Assembly: GCA_948567375.1 (NCBI GenBank)
Contig: OX419759.1
Location: 11,314,744 to 11,378,743 of the forward strand
DNA from: Lunularia cruciata
Taxonomy: Eukaryota; Streptophyta; Marchantiopsida; Lunulariales; Lunulariaceae
Reading direction: 5' to 3'
DNA: 64,000 nucleotides
The notes beneath the pieces are model-generated. The model had not been told where the DNA came from, did not search any database, and saw only the letters and a list, made by a program, of their open reading frames with translations. This document shows positions 45,500-57,562 of the stretch, piece after piece. The position numbers were made by a program, and so were the translations under genes. Position 1 is the stretch's first letter, and each line of letters begins with the position of its first letter.

Positions 45500-48483
45500 A
45501 TCGATTTTGTGGACTAGAAGAATACTCAATTAGCTCCACCTTTGTTGAGAAGTGATTGCAGTCTTTTTTCTTGGAAGTTTACTGATCTCATTCTCGGTAA
45601 CGACCTCCTCCCTTCCACTTCCACTGTGTTGCTCTGTTGAATTGATTGTATCATCCGTACTTGAACAAATGGATTTCAAGTGGCTTCCTTCGGCAAGACT
45701 TGGGTCATTGACCGAAGCCGCCAAGGGACCACGTACTGCCAGAATGATCAACTCTTTGTTCGTCGAACTCTTTAATACAGTTTTAGAACGTTGCCAAGCT
45801 GTCTACCGGAGCATGAGCAGACCCGGTGGCAACTGGAAATGACCGTCTCGACACCGCTTGCACGCTGCATCTGAGTAAGTCCAGTCCCTCACTATCAGGT
45901 AACGAAGGTTTGAAAGTTGCGACACAACGCTCCACGCTTCTCTCATTTCGCAAGGTCTGCCGTCTTCACAACACTCCTCGTCGCTAAGATCCGGAACTAA
46001 GAATTCGCTGTAGTTTCTCCAGCTAGCCTTTGTTTGTATCGCGTATGCACCCCCATTTTCCAATCCTCGAGCTCCCTTCAATTATGTAAACAAGAGCAAT
46101 GTGGTTCAAATACGTGTGGTATGCTCCAATTTGCACAACCCCATGTCTAAGCTATCAAATAGGCATACAATGAGAACCATAACCAAAGGATGTTGAACTA
46201 AGCTGAAGCTACATTTGAGAGAAAAAGGAAGCAGCTCCACAGCTAGCAAGAACAAGTGGCATGGCGTGAGTCAAGTGCTTTTAACATCCAGCCTTCTCAT
46301 ATCACAGTGTTCAGAAAAGTGATTTTGAGACAAACAATCAACTATCAGAAGCTGCCCTTTTCCAAAAGTTCATAGTCATAATGTTTCAGTACCTACAAAG
46401 AATCTAAATGTCAGGGGAAAGTGAAAACTGAGGGATGTACGAAATCTACATCTGCATGTGGGTGCTGGGGGAATATCGCAATATATCCATGTGCTGACCA
46501 CTCCATTGGTTAGAAACATAAAGGTGTACTCAAAGGAGAAGTGAGGAGTCGCAATCGTCCACGGCTAAAGCATGAAGCTGTGCTGCACCAGAAATGAGAG
46601 CATATACATTGCTGTGGCTAGAACTTAAGGCAGCGGCACTCGCGTTTCAACGAAACAAGAGGAACAAGTCGGTAGAGGAACTTGACACACACCTTGATGC
46701 CACCATCGATTGGCAATGTCGTTATTCTGCCTTTCTCCTTCGCAATGACTCTGGCTAAATTCCTGAGATGCTCGTGTACTTGAGGTACAAAAGGCACGTC
46801 ATAGAACGAGCTTGCTGTATTATGATCACGGACAAGAGAACTTGCGACCAGAGTTTCCCAAATATTTCGTGGGTTAGCGTACAGATTTGACCAAACCAAC
46901 ATAACTTCTTCAAAAGTAAACCCTGCAACTTCCCGGAGAGAATGCTCAGCGTGTCGGAGTCCAAAATGCTTCGGGCTATCCGAAAATATGCATGCGGCAT
47001 CCAGAAATAATTCTAGCTCTTCTTTGCAAAGCCCGTCGATACTAACCCTTAGCTTAGCCCATATCTGCTCGTCCAAACTACCGGTTCGGCTTGCTGCTTT
47101 CAGAGCTCTGGGTATCTCTTCCCATCTCTTCCTTTCCGCACTCCCTCTAAGTAGCCTTCCAATCACCTCTAGGGTGAGAGGCAATCCATCGCATTCGTTC
47201 AGTATATATCCCACAATCTCCTTCAAGGCTTCCGGAGGTTCTCTTTGGTTGCCGAAAGCATGTGATATAAACAGTTCTCTTGCATTTTCCGGCCTTAAAG
47301 TTGAAACATCACAAACATACTTGTCGCAAACGTCTAGCATGTTGAAAAGTTGCTTATTTCGACTTGTGACGATGAAACAACTTCCTTCCACATCATGCCC
47401 GTAAGAGCTCTATGTGGTGTTGTCTATCAACATCATCAAAGATAAAAAGTATTCTTTTTCGTCTCATCTTACCCCACGAATCTTCTTTGTACTCGCCTTC
47501 AAAAGAAGGACTTAGATGTGCCCAGATTTCTCGCTTGAGACATCTTTTATCACCTTGAATATTTTTTACTTCCTGCACAAAACAAACGTACTCAAATTGA
47601 GAGTTGAGATCGTTGAAGATCAAATTTGCAATGGTGGTTTTCCCAACTCCTCCCATGCCAAAAATTCCAATAAAACGACGTTTCTGACCAATCTCTGCAA
47701 GAATTGACTTCATAAGAGACTCTGTACGCATGACCTCCCTGGGAACTGCTCTCTTCCGCTTCTTCAGAGCTGCTTGATCATGTGAAAGACTTTGTTCCTG
47801 CATACAGGTAGAAAGCAAGTCGAAGGTCCGAGGTGTATAAATCTTCGGAATTTCCCGATATGGACGAAATCATGAATAGGGAGGAAGAAATGTGGAAGAG
47901 CATAGTTACTGGATACACCAGTGGATGATGATATGTTTGGGTGATATATTCAAGATTACCTTGACTTTGGCTTTAACGCGATCAATCAATTTGAGTAAGA
48001 ATTGGAACATGTTGGAACTATTTCTCTCTGCCCTACACAGAGAAATATGATCTGCAGCCACCGTGATGAAGTTCTCTCCCAACCGTGCAGATGCTTCGTT
48101 TACAATCATGATCCTCGCTATTTCACCTGTGGCCTGCGGAGATTAAAATCATGAATGCATCTTCATGAGCTTTATTAATTAGAACCCAAGAACGCATCAC
48201 GTGACTACATGTTTTATTCAGGAAATGACTTGGATAATCAAACTTAACATTAATCTGAACAACAAAAGTAAACTAAATGCCTTGATATTTTCAGAACAGT
48301 CGGATATCATGGAGAATATAGTAACATTTGTCCAATATGCGCACCCGTTTGCGTTGAGGTGAAAGCTTCACGGTAGTTTATTTTATTTACCCGATCCGGA
48401 TAGATGGTTCTCATTTTAGTCTCGTGCTTTTCTCCGATGCTGAAAATCTCCCATTTGTTGCGGGTGTACAATGTACAAAACTT
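45500..48483 (-). pseudogene. HNL-type NLR pseudogene, copy B
   Basis: Diverged duplicate of HNL copy A. The remaining parts are the last 93 bp of the hydrolase core exon (48,391-48,483), the His exon (48,133-47,960, intact, VAADHISLCR), the NB-ARC exon (47,797-46,693) and the linker exon (about 46,075-45,590). NB-ARC motifs remain readable: GMGGVGKTT, RILFIFDDVD, GSCFIVTSRN, CDGLPLTLEVIG, VHEHLRNLAR. Lesions: a net 14-bp loss near 47,397-47,402 between kinase-2 and RNBS-B shifts the frame; TGG to TAG at 45,803-45,805 truncates the linker; the LRR array is gone; the 5' half of the hydrolase and everything upstream are missing. It cannot make a full receptor. Confidence 0.85.
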
Positions 48484-48665
48484 TCTCTTATATCTATATT
48501 CTGTTAGCTTATATTCTCTTATACTTTATGGCCAATGTATTTTAATGCCACTGGCCAATGCCGTCCACCTATGTTGTTCCTAAGCTACTAACTTATACTC
48601 TCTCTGTTCTTATAATTTATACAAGAATTTGAAAAATTAATTTAAGAATTATGAAAAGAAGCTGG
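48484..48665. other. Unmatched filler at the copy B breakpoint
   Basis: About 180 bp with no match to copy A joins the truncated hydrolase exon (ending near 48,483) to sequence matching 19.52 kb of copy A. It is AT-rich, with repeated TTATATTCTCTTATAC-like words. It probably records the deletion that removed the 5' part of the gene. Confidence 0.5.
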
Positions 48666-48759
48666 GAAATAGTCTCATTTATAACTACCGGGCATTGAAG
48701 TAACCAATTTGCTAAAGCAATGTCAAAGATAACGTAGTTTAGCTTGACGTTTCACTACC

Positions 48760-49090
48760 AACTCCTTGGGGGTTACTCCCACCTTCGCTTGAAGATGTTA
48801 TGAATTGAGGATGTTTGCTTCGTGGGAACCTTCAGAAGATTTACATAAAGCTTGGCCCATTCTTTGGGTCCCGGCATATTCTTCACATATTCTCTTTTTT
48901 GCAGTCCATCCAACTAACCAATCTTTTCATTCAGTACTTTTCACTGTGATTGTTAAAATGATAGTCTGACGAACTTGTACACCGAACTTATTCTTCACCC
49001 ATTTAAAAATCTCATCGTGCTTCATGTGTGGATCGAGCCCCCTCTTTGTCTCAATCTCCTCCCTTTGTTCCTTGGTTCACTTAGCATCCC
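48760..49090 (-). pseudogene. Pogo/Tigger-like transposase relic, copy B
   Basis: Counterpart of the relic at 19.6-20.1 kb. The minus frame reads KEQREEIETKRGLDPHMKHD followed by EIFKWVKNKFGVQV, then a stop after KSTE. The upstream HTH part is cleaner than in copy A, while the downstream part is more decayed. Position and orientation match copy A, so the insertion predates the segmental duplication. Confidence 0.5.
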
Positions 49091-49394
49091 ATTTTTCATA
49101 CTTTATTCCACCTTCTCCCTTTTCCCTTTCCTAAAACTTCCGATGGCTTCAAGGATCAACTTTCCCACTGCAGGTAGGGCAGATGCGGCGTACATGGCAT
49201 TAACCATGTACATGTATGTGGGGCACATGGCATTAAACCTTACTCCAGCATGAAATCCCGGAAGTCAATTTCTTATATTTTATAAAAATATTATCTCTTG
49301 CAAATATAAGATATAAGAAAGATTTAATAAATTTATAGTCTCTTATATTTTATACAGAAAATATCCACCACAAATATAAAATATAAGAAAGTCT

Positions 49395-49565
49395 ACTCTA
49401 TATGCAAACTAGTAAGACCCGTGTCCAACGGAGTCTTCCCATCCTTATTGTTTTCTTATTTATATGCAAACTAGTAGGACCCAAGTCCAACGGGTCTTCC
49501 ATCCTTATTGTTTCTTGCTATATGCAAACTAGTAGGATCCGTCTCCAACGGACACGCCGTATACT
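49395..49565. repeat. About 62-bp hairpin-bearing tandem repeat, copy B
   Basis: Three units with TATATGCAAACTAGTA and a CCAACGG-centred inverted repeat match the array at 20.41-20.58 kb. The same number of units in both duplicates indicates that it was present before duplication. Confidence 0.7.
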
Positions 49566-50164
49566 CCATTTTTCTAATGAACATTATTTTCTTTGGTTTT
49601 TATTATTGTCGTGTGATCATTCTTGTGGGTCGTAGAGAAGTGATTCAATGTAATGGGAAGTGCCATCAACTAAACTCAATGACACCAAAACAAATACTTG
49701 TGCCTACCTCCACATTTAAGTGAGATCGATCCACGTTTCAAAAGTCCTTGCTGACCATTCCAATTCGAGGGGGTTTTAGTAATGGATAGCATGCAAAAGC
49801 TAAGTCGAGATCTAGATTTGGCTCCACAGTTTCAAAACATAAATGATCAGATTACATCTTATCTTAACTTTTCAAAGAGATCTAATATTTGGTCCATAAT
49901 TCATACCGTTTTCAGCTCAGGAACTCATCAAGAAATTTAACTTCTGTCCTCTATCGCGTACCCAATCGTGGTATCTGCTGTAGTTGTACACTGCTCTGTG
50001 ACCTTGGTCCGAAAGTGGAAGAGACAGTAAAACAGAGCTACAATACTGATGTAACATGAACCGTCTGAACGCCTGTTGCGTGGACTCACCTCTCGAAGCT
50101 ATGTAAACGCATACCCAGTCACCGTCATCATGGTAGTGGAAGACCAGGTACACAGCAAGATTCA

Positions 50165-51325
50165 GAAGATGGCGCACTCCAGAATGTTAGAGGTTTTGGC
50201 AAAACCATGATCTAAGTGGTCTCGTTTACTCCTAACTTTGATCTGAACGGTAGATCCATTCCACCGTAAAGCCGAACTCTTCCGCTTGGAACCCTGTTCG
50301 AAGGTGGAAATGAGTTATGGTGGTCGAGGGCACGGAGTAATCCCAAGTCTTGCTGGAGCATGAGTCATGCTGCGCATTTTTCATTTATTCCCACACCTTC
50401 ATTGAATGAGCACGGACACAAAAGGCAGGTTGTAACCATGGGAAAGTAAGAAAAGATTTGCAATAACGACTTTAGTTAATGCACAGATGCGTTCGTTTAA
50501 AACCAACTCCCGAGGTCTCCACGTGATCATTAACTTTAAGCTATGTTCTTTCTCTCGAAATTCTACACCATCACGCCGGGTGCAATTCTCAATCTTAGCG
50601 ATACAATTGCAAGTTGCTGAGTCCGTTGATGTTTCCAACTTCCAGGGTCATCAACGTTAAGCTGTTCTTTCGCTCAACATTCTAATACCTAACACCAGAT
50701 GCAATTCTCAATTTAACCGATACAATTGCAAGTTTCTTGGTTCGTTCATGTTTGCAACTCCCAGGGTCTTCACTTGGTCATCAACGTTCCGCGGTTCTTT
50801 CACTCAATGCAATTTTATATCTGTCGTGTTTAGAGTTTTGGGTTTGAAAAAGGGGGTCATGTAATGGCTGTGTTCAAGCGAGGAATGAGAGGACTCTATA
50901 AACCCTAAACCTAAACCTCTGTTTGTATTAGATAATCGGGGTTTAACCTATTTTTGAGAAGGATTAACACACTAAGATACCCTATAACTGGAACTTCATC
51001 CTAGACGCCTTCCCCAATCTTAAGTGTCTCGAATCTTTCAACTCTAGCTGAGGATCATGAACGGCGGTAACAGCTTTCCTCGCTAGCTTTGCTTCCTTCC
51101 TCAATAAGTTCTTCCACGGAACTAAAACTTGTGGATGCGAGAAACATTCCATCTGAAAATTGAGTCACAGACGCAGAATCAACATCTGCAACTGTCTATT
51201 TAGTACACGAACTTACCATCATCGTCATGAGCGGCCACAACTTGGGAAACACAAGTCGCACAATACAACGATCTTACTAAGAAAAGGGCTACTCAAGCAT
51301 TTACTTCAAAATAAACCAGAGAGAG
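50165..51325. other. 1.16-kb segment present only in copy B
   Basis: In copy A the unknown exon and the Aquarius exon c are adjacent (near 21,215-21,225); here about 1.16 kb separates them. The segment has no recognisable gene. It contains an internal tandem repeat of about 120 bp with GCAATTCTCAAT and GATACAATTGCAAGTT at about 50,582 and 50,702, and a partial third unit. It is either an insertion here or a deletion in copy A; no clear terminal repeats were seen. Confidence 0.55.
50525..50820. repeat. About 120-bp tandem repeat
   Basis: The phrases TGCAATTCTCAAT and CGATACAATTGCAAGTT recur with a 120-bp period, together with GTCATCAACGTT and TTCTTTC(G/A)CTCAA. There are two full units and part of a third. 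It is noncoding. Confidence 0.7.
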
Positions 51326-51333
51326 TACAACCT

Positions 51334-52520
51334 GAACGCGACCCGGTGAAAGAGCGTGCCATAACTTCAAGTATGCCAACTTCAGGACTGGAGAGCTGAC
51401 CATCTCATCCTCCAAACTCTGCAAGAGAAAGATCAAATAAGCAAGTTCGGCCAGAGACTACCAGGAAAATTGAAAAAAACAGGTAGGATGGAGAAAATGG
51501 AGCTCGCTCAGCCAGAGCACATCATCAAAGCCGCTGTGAGTAAGGGTAATCTTCCCTTACCTGGGAATAGAGTATCATGAAGAGAAGATAATTTGTTTCT
51601 CCCTTATATGTTCCAAACATGCTCCTCCTGACATTGAGAAGAAACCGTTATAACTTTTTGTCCTCGTATCGTAGTTGAGAGCTCAACGACTAGATCTTTC
51701 GCATAAAAGCTTCAAAATTGAATACAACCAAAAACCACCTCGGGAAAAGCTTTCTTAGTTTACAGTAAACTCACATCTGTCTGGCCCAGCAAACGCTGGG
51801 CTACTGAGATTTGATTAAAATACCTATGATTTTTAACAGCTATGATGATATATGAAAACTAACGCCAGTCTCATGGCCCCGGGGTTACGTTGAAATCAAT
51901 CCTGTGATAACCAGTGTGAAAATCGTGACATCTCAGTGACTGTGAGACTGCATTTCTGCCAAGTTCCACGAGTTTGCTCCAATTTGAGGAGACAAATTAT
52001 TTCTCAACCAAACCAGGAGACACTGTTGGAAACTCACCTTTTCGTTGAGCATCAGGATTATGGACGAAACATGCTCGAATGAAGCTGTAACCGGGTCGCA
52101 ATTCGGCCACAAATAATTTTCTAGATACTGGCTAATCTCTAGGACCATAAATCGCTGTAGCGATACTTGTTCCCACACTGGCTAGAGAGTAAGTTCCGTC
52201 CTGTATACGTCAACCACCATCTCCGCATTGAACAGCGGCTTCGACTTGTCACCTTTGGTAACCGACGGGTTCGCCTCTGCAACTTTCTAGATTTCAAGAA
52301 TCTCATTAAGCGTAATTGCCTTGCCAGGCATCGGTCCAAGCTTCTGCTCCACAGATTTTTCTAAAGTCTCCCGGCAAAGGAACCACCGGATTTGGCCTTC
52401 TTGACATGCGTAAAGGTTCGACGAAACCGCCGCCATCTTCACTTCCCTCTCTTTCAACCTCCAACGATCTACCAAAGTCCACACCCTGTCGTCGAACCTC
52501 CCGCTGCGCGACAAACAACG
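51334..52520 (-). pseudogene. AQR: Aquarius N-terminal relic, copy B
   Basis: Duplicate of the relic at 21.2-22.6 kb. It keeps GKAITLNEI, DVYRTELTL, then after a TAG stop PVWEQVSLQRFMVLEISQYL, ENYLWPNCDPVTASFE and IILMLNEK at a GTGAGT donor (52,038), and later SLEDEMVSSPVLKLAYLKLW (from 51,418). Here the NYLWPN-DPV stretch is in frame, unlike in copy A. However, an in-frame TAG, absent from copy A's reading, precedes PVW, and exon b (the HDRED exon of copy A) is deleted. The two relics therefore decayed independently after duplication, or each carries different older damage. Confidence 0.7.
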
Positions 52521-52579
52521 AAATCAGCTTCCTTCCTGCTCTGGTCGGCCGTAGTGGAATAAATCGTCAAAATCGCGCT

Positions 52580-55200
52580 ACATATATCACAGCAATCAGA
52601 GTCCTAAAAGCTCGAGCCTGCACTATCGACTTCACCAAACACTCAAGCAGCGCATTGCGCGAGCTCTCTCTTTCACGCTGTGAAATTGCTCGATGATCTG
52701 CACTGCCACCACCACACCAATCCCTAAAATCCGGCAACGAGTGGCCTTTGCCGCAAGGTATTTAGCACTACCGTGCCACCTGAATCCACCAAACGCACGT
52801 CCGTCTACCGTAACACTTGAATCCGACGGCCTCTAAGGTTCGGCATAACAGGATTCGTAATATCGTATACTAGAGGAGACTAGAAGAACGCTAGTCGTCC
52901 CGTCTCCGGGCACAATAGGGGGTTTCAGATATAGTTGTACGAAGTTCAGTATATTTGCATATAGATCTTTACTACGTGTGGACTAAATCGGTATGGGGTG
53001 TGAGTGGGAGATAGAAAGAGTCTTGCAAAGGAGTTCTGGCTAAGTTTTTTAATTATTAGCACACTCCATATGAGGTGGTTAGTAGAGAAGAAGAAATATG
53101 GAATTTACCATTATCACACCGGAATGCATTATTACATGGTAGGCAAGAGTGATAAATGAGTATTGTAAAGGAGTATTGAAAGCTAGATGACATTCTCTGT
53201 GTGAGCTAAAAATGCAACTCAAAGACATTAGTAGAAATGTATATTTGTTAAAATATGTGTCAAATGTATTATTTTACATAATTTTTTAATCAATAGGTTA
53301 GACGTTTGGTTAGAAGATGATGGTGAATTTACAAAGAAAACTCAAATAGATTTGGAAATGTCTTTTTATGATATAGAACTTGGTAGAGAAGAAAGTAGAT
53401 CGAGGGTGATGCAACACTGTTTTGATTATCACCTTGATGATATACTTTAATGAGTAAGTTTCCATATAATAGATAATTTATTATTCAATTCCTAATTACA
53501 TATCTCATATTTCGTAATGTTTCTTGTATTTTATCACCAACACCAAGTTTAGAAAAATGTTTGCTCACTCAAATGCAGACCATGAAGAATATGTCACCTG
53601 AAGGTGTTGGTGGGTGTTAGGAGCCACCTTCCAACCTGGTTGAATATGGGAAAAAAGTTTAAGTGCCCAAACGGTGCTTGTAGGCATTGTGCAATGGCGC
53701 TTGTTTGCACTGGTGGGCATTGGGAACTGCCCTCAAGCTTACAAAAAACCAGCTTACACCCGTTAGGGCCATGCGCACTGGTAGGCGTTGTGTGATGGTA
53801 CTTGTAGGTTATATTGGGCATTAGGGGCCCCTTCCAACTTGCAAAAAATTTGCTTGCGCCCATTGACACCACGTGGTGGTGGTAGGCGCAATGCAGTGGC
53901 ACCATGCTGCTTAGGATTTGAGTTCTTTCTTGTTGAATATTGATTTTTCCCCTCAATGTGTAGATTTTAGTAGTAAGGGATATTCAAAAAAAAAACCAGC
54001 ATGGGACTATATAAACCCTCCTCTTTCTAGAATTGAACTTTTTGGGAGGTCATTTGGGCAAGGATTCATTGAGTGGGTATTCAAAAGAGGCAAACTCGCT
54101 ACGTGGGTGCATTTTGATTGAGTTTATGTGTGGGGTTTGAGAGAGTTGCATTTGCTTGATCGAAGGAGGCAAACTCGCTACATGGTGCATATCGATTGAG
54201 TTTATGTGTGTGGTTTGAGAGAGTTGTATTTGTGAGAGACTTCTCAATTCCTTCTCAATTCAACTTTGAATTGAGAAGGAAGATTAGAATTTGAATTGAG
54301 AAGGAGAGAAGGATTTGAAATTGGAACTGAGGAGGACTCAAAATTAAGGAAGATTTGAATTGAGAGGAGAGAGTTAGTGCATAGTTTTTCACCACAAGTG
54401 AGTTTAGGGTGAGTGGGAGAGCAAGGGATCAAATTTTCTCATAGTTCATACATTTATCCATGGCAAAAATTTGGGGATATGAGAAGATTGTTGATGGTCC
54501 TGCCATGAGAAACACTCAAGAAGGAGATTAGCTCATAGTTTTTCATACAATTCAACACCTAGCGAACTTCATCAAATGGTGATGGTTGGACAAACATCAA
54601 GTTTGAACTGCTATCATTGGAATTTCGGAGGTTAATCTGGATGTAATTGGCCTCAAAATTACTCTTGGCCTTCATTACCCACGTCCTAAGGTATTTTTGA
54701 ACCTTCTTAACTATTTTCTCTTCATTTCACTCTAGTTGCAAACATTTCAACACCTCGGGATTTCAGTTTCTTCATATTAGGCCTCAAAATTCTTAGCATC
54801 TTTGAGTGCCTTCTTGCCCTATCCCATAGTGCATTCCAACATCATCCAATGTCATCCAACATCAACCTTAAAACCTTTCTCCAGAGTCATTGAGCACCAC
54901 CTAGCATTGTCAAGCGCCATCCAATGTTATTATTTTCCTTCACCCTGTCCGGCAGCGATGCCCAATGGAGTTGCACCTCATTGGTAGCACCAGTTGGTGT
55001 CTACACATGGCACCGGGCGTCTCCCCTAGTGCCACATGAGGGGATGACTATCTTTGCACGCCTTTGGGTGACCTCGAGTGGTGGCAAAAAGTAGCACCTA
55101 GTGGCACTACTTACCCTTTTCCTATCCGGGGGTGTCTCAAAGTGGCACCCAACCTCTCTAGTCCTAAGGATTGAGGTTTAAGGTTTTTTTCTTGGTGGGT
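52580..55200. other. Intergenic DNA with local repeats
   Basis: No confident gene. 53,600-53,900 holds degenerate repeats of a GC-richer phrase (CACTGGTGGGCATTG, CACTGGTAGGCGTTG). 54,060-54,235 holds a tandem duplication of about 75 bp (GGCAAACTCGCTAC...TTGAGAGAGTTG). 54,240-54,370 is low-complexity TTGAATTGAGAAGGA-type DNA. The surrounding text is AT-rich and resembles the island at 22.6-30.9 kb. Confidence 0.5.
54085..54235. repeat. About 75-bp tandem duplication
   Basis: GGCAAACTCGCTACGTGG(G)TGCAT-T-GATTGAGTTTATGTGTG is followed by a second copy ending TTTGAGAGAGTTGTATTTG. Two units with a few substitutions and small indels. Confidence 0.7.
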
Positions 55201-55341
55201 TTTGTAGGTTCTTCCATGTATAGAGTTTGTGAGTTCATGGGACAAGGTCTCTTGCATATGTTTGGTAAGAGGGAGACAATTTCAATTGACTACAGATATA
55301 GTTAAAGATGCACTTGCCATGCCAAGGAGGAGAACACCAAG

Positions 55342-55845
55342 ATGGATGACATTTCCTTACACAACTATTCAATTGGTTTTGACAAAGGGACAAAGGTTGC
55401 CAAAAAATATCTTGTAAAGCAATGTGTGTATCATGCGTTTAGAGCTTTCTTCCAGTTAATAAGTGCACTTGTTGCACCCACTATTAGGCGCAAGATTGTA
55501 CATGGGCATTTTGTACTCACCACTAAGACAAAGTTGAGGAGAATTGGTGTGAAGGATTACGATTGGGAAGAGTTAGCATTTAGAGCTATTATTGCAAAGG
55601 TGTGGAGTTTGCAAAGACAATTGAGGAGTTCTAAGGGGTGCAAGTTTGGAGTCACCTTCCTTGGGCAGTTATTCACTCATCTCTTTATGGAGAGAGGTTC
55701 CATTCTAGAGGAAGATGTGATGAACTGGAGTGATGGAGAGGAGGATATTACACACAAGGGAGAGCATGATGATGATCATGATGATGTAGATAGCTCGGAT
55801 GAGGATGAGACTATTGATGATGGGAAGGATGAGGATGTTGAGTGA
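55342..55845 (+). CDS. ORF of unknown family with acidic C-terminus
   Basis: A 167-codon plus-strand frame, one of the longest non-repeat ORFs here. It starts MDDISLHNYSIGFDKGTKVA, has a basic middle (KLRRIGVKDYDWEELAFRA), then LGQLFTHLFMERG, and ends in a strongly acidic run rich in Asp and Glu with DDHDDVDSSDEDETIDDG. A related fragment lies at 41,385-41,550, so it belongs to a repeated family, probably a transposable element. An overlapping frame at 55,229-55,417 may be its 5' part after a frameshift. No known domain is recognised. Confidence 0.4.
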   Translation: MDDISLHNYSIGFDKGTKVAKKYLVKQCVYHAFRAFFQLISALVAPTIRRKIVHGHFVLTTKTKLRRIGVKDYDWEELAFRAIIAKVWSLQRQLRSSKGCKFGVTFLGQLFTHLFMERGSILEEDVMNWSDGEEDITHKGEHDDDHDDVDSSDEDETIDDGKDEDVE

Positions 55846-56339
55846 TGGATTAGGTTTGAGTTTTGTCACATATATTTATATATATTTGTATGTTTGAAAA
55901 CATACAAAGTTCATTTGTATTTACCATTACTGGATTTAATAAATGACTTAATTTTAGAGGTTTTAATTAATGAACTTGTGAATTTTTTAAATTCTAATAT
56001 GAATTTTTACTTGATAGATGATTAAATGTACCACTTGTGAATAGGTGTTCAATAGATTTGTGTTGAGAAATATCCCTTACCCTTTGTTGAGATAGCTCAT
56101 TTTCCCTCTTCTTCCACTTCTCCCTTTTCTCTGTCTATGGAGAGAGCTGGTGACCCCATGCATTTCAGAGTACCTTCACCTTCTTCCATGCATTTTAGAG
56201 ACCCTTCACCTTCTTCTTCTTCTTCTATTGACATCACGCATGTTTTAGACAATTGTGTTTGAGTGGTTTGAGTTTAGAGAGAGAAATCTCCTAGAGCATG
56301 AGAGTAATTGGAGAGTGTAGATGAGAAAGAGAGATTAGT

Positions 56340-56475
56340 GATTGAGCACAAGAGTAGATTGGAGAGCATAAAGGAGAGAGAGAGAGAGAGAGATTAGTGC
56401 TTGAGCGCGAGAGGAGATTGGAGAGCTCTAAGGAGCATGGTAGATTGACCTTAGAGAGAGAGAGAGAGCCTTCTT
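56340..56475. repeat. GA-rich microsatellite stretches
   Basis: Two perfect (GA)n runs (near 56,370 and 56,455) lie in an imperfect GAGAGATTAGTG-TTGAGC repeat context. Simple sequence, noncoding as far as can be seen. Confidence 0.85.
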
Positions 56476-57154
56476 TGTGAGCAAGAGGATTTACTTGCTG
56501 CAGAGGAGGAGAGGCATCTCACCTTGATTATTTTTGAGATGGAGAAAGAGCATAGATTAGCTAACTTGGACTTGGACATACTAGGTGCCGCTGCCATGGC
56601 TGAGGGTTATAAGGTCCAGTAACAAAATCAAGCACAAGAGTTAGCATTTGCTATAAAGAGATGCAAGAGTACACATGTTCAAGTAGAGGAGAGTGAGAGT
56701 AGTCTTACCTAAATGAGGGCTCATGTGGCTTATCTTGGACCAAGACTACGTACTATTGCTTGCTAGATCCATACTCATCATGAAATGTAGACCCAACCGA
56801 TGGCATCCCTATAATAGATGCCACCCATGTGTCACCTTGTAGTGTGGAGACTTAGGCACTCAAATTTAGAGTTTAGAGAGAGGCTTCATCTGTCAAGAGA
56901 GTACATTCCACGTATCCTCTTCCTTGGCTTCCTATAGAAGAAGATTATTGTTATGGATGTTACTTGTTTGGCATCATTATGGCTTTGTGGTGCTACTGGT
57001 TTTTGTGCATAGGAGAGTTGGATGACTAGGCATGGTTGGTGCCCTCACACACAATCCAGGCATGTAGGGTAGGTAGCACGTCCTGGTGTTAGCCATTTGA
57101 TCTAGTTCTATTTGCTACACTTTGAGGTTATCTTGTGGATAGATCTTAGTCCGG

Positions 57155-57562
57155 ATGGAGTGGATTGGTTGTTATGGAGCATGTGGTATTGGTCCAAACA
57201 TTGAGTCTCGCCTCATGGCCTATTTGTATTCTATAGATATCCAGCAAGATTTTGAGTTTAGAGGACTTAAAGTTAGATCATATGAGCATCTTACTTCATT
57301 AGGTTTATCTCATCATGATCTTTTGATCCTAGGTAGTTATGCACTCTCTTATTATAAGAACCATCCACATGGTGCTATCCACCCTACCCACTTCCATCCT
57401 TATAGAGTAGAGAGAGCATCATACACTTGGTCATTTGACTCTTTGATGAGTGCTTTGGAAAGATTTGTCCATGACAATAGGCCTACTATTAGTTGGGTAG
57501 AAGAGGAGTGTATATCTTGTCATGCCATTTATAGCATCGCACCTAGATTGCTCAGACTCTAG
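57155..57562 (+). CDS. ORF of unknown family
   Basis: A 135-codon plus-strand frame beginning MEWIGCYGACGIGPNIESRL and including a His-rich stretch (HPHGAIHPTHFHPY) and a late CISCHAIYS. It looks protein-like and lies in the same transposon-rich neighbourhood as the acidic ORF, perhaps the same element. I saw no paralogue in the window and recognise no domain. It could be a relic of a retroelement gag or a plant mobile-domain-type protein; neither is supported by clear motifs. Confidence 0.3.
   Translation: MEWIGCYGACGIGPNIESRLMAYLYSIDIQQDFEFRGLKVRSYEHLTSLGLSHHDLLILGSYALSYYKNHPHGAIHPTHFHPYRVERASYTWSFDSLMSALERFVHDNRPTISWVEEECISCHAIYSIAPRLLRL

Noticed and set aside
50898-50925. Telomere-like CCCTAAA words
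   Set aside because: Only about two imperfect copies occur. This is too short for an interstitial telomeric tract.
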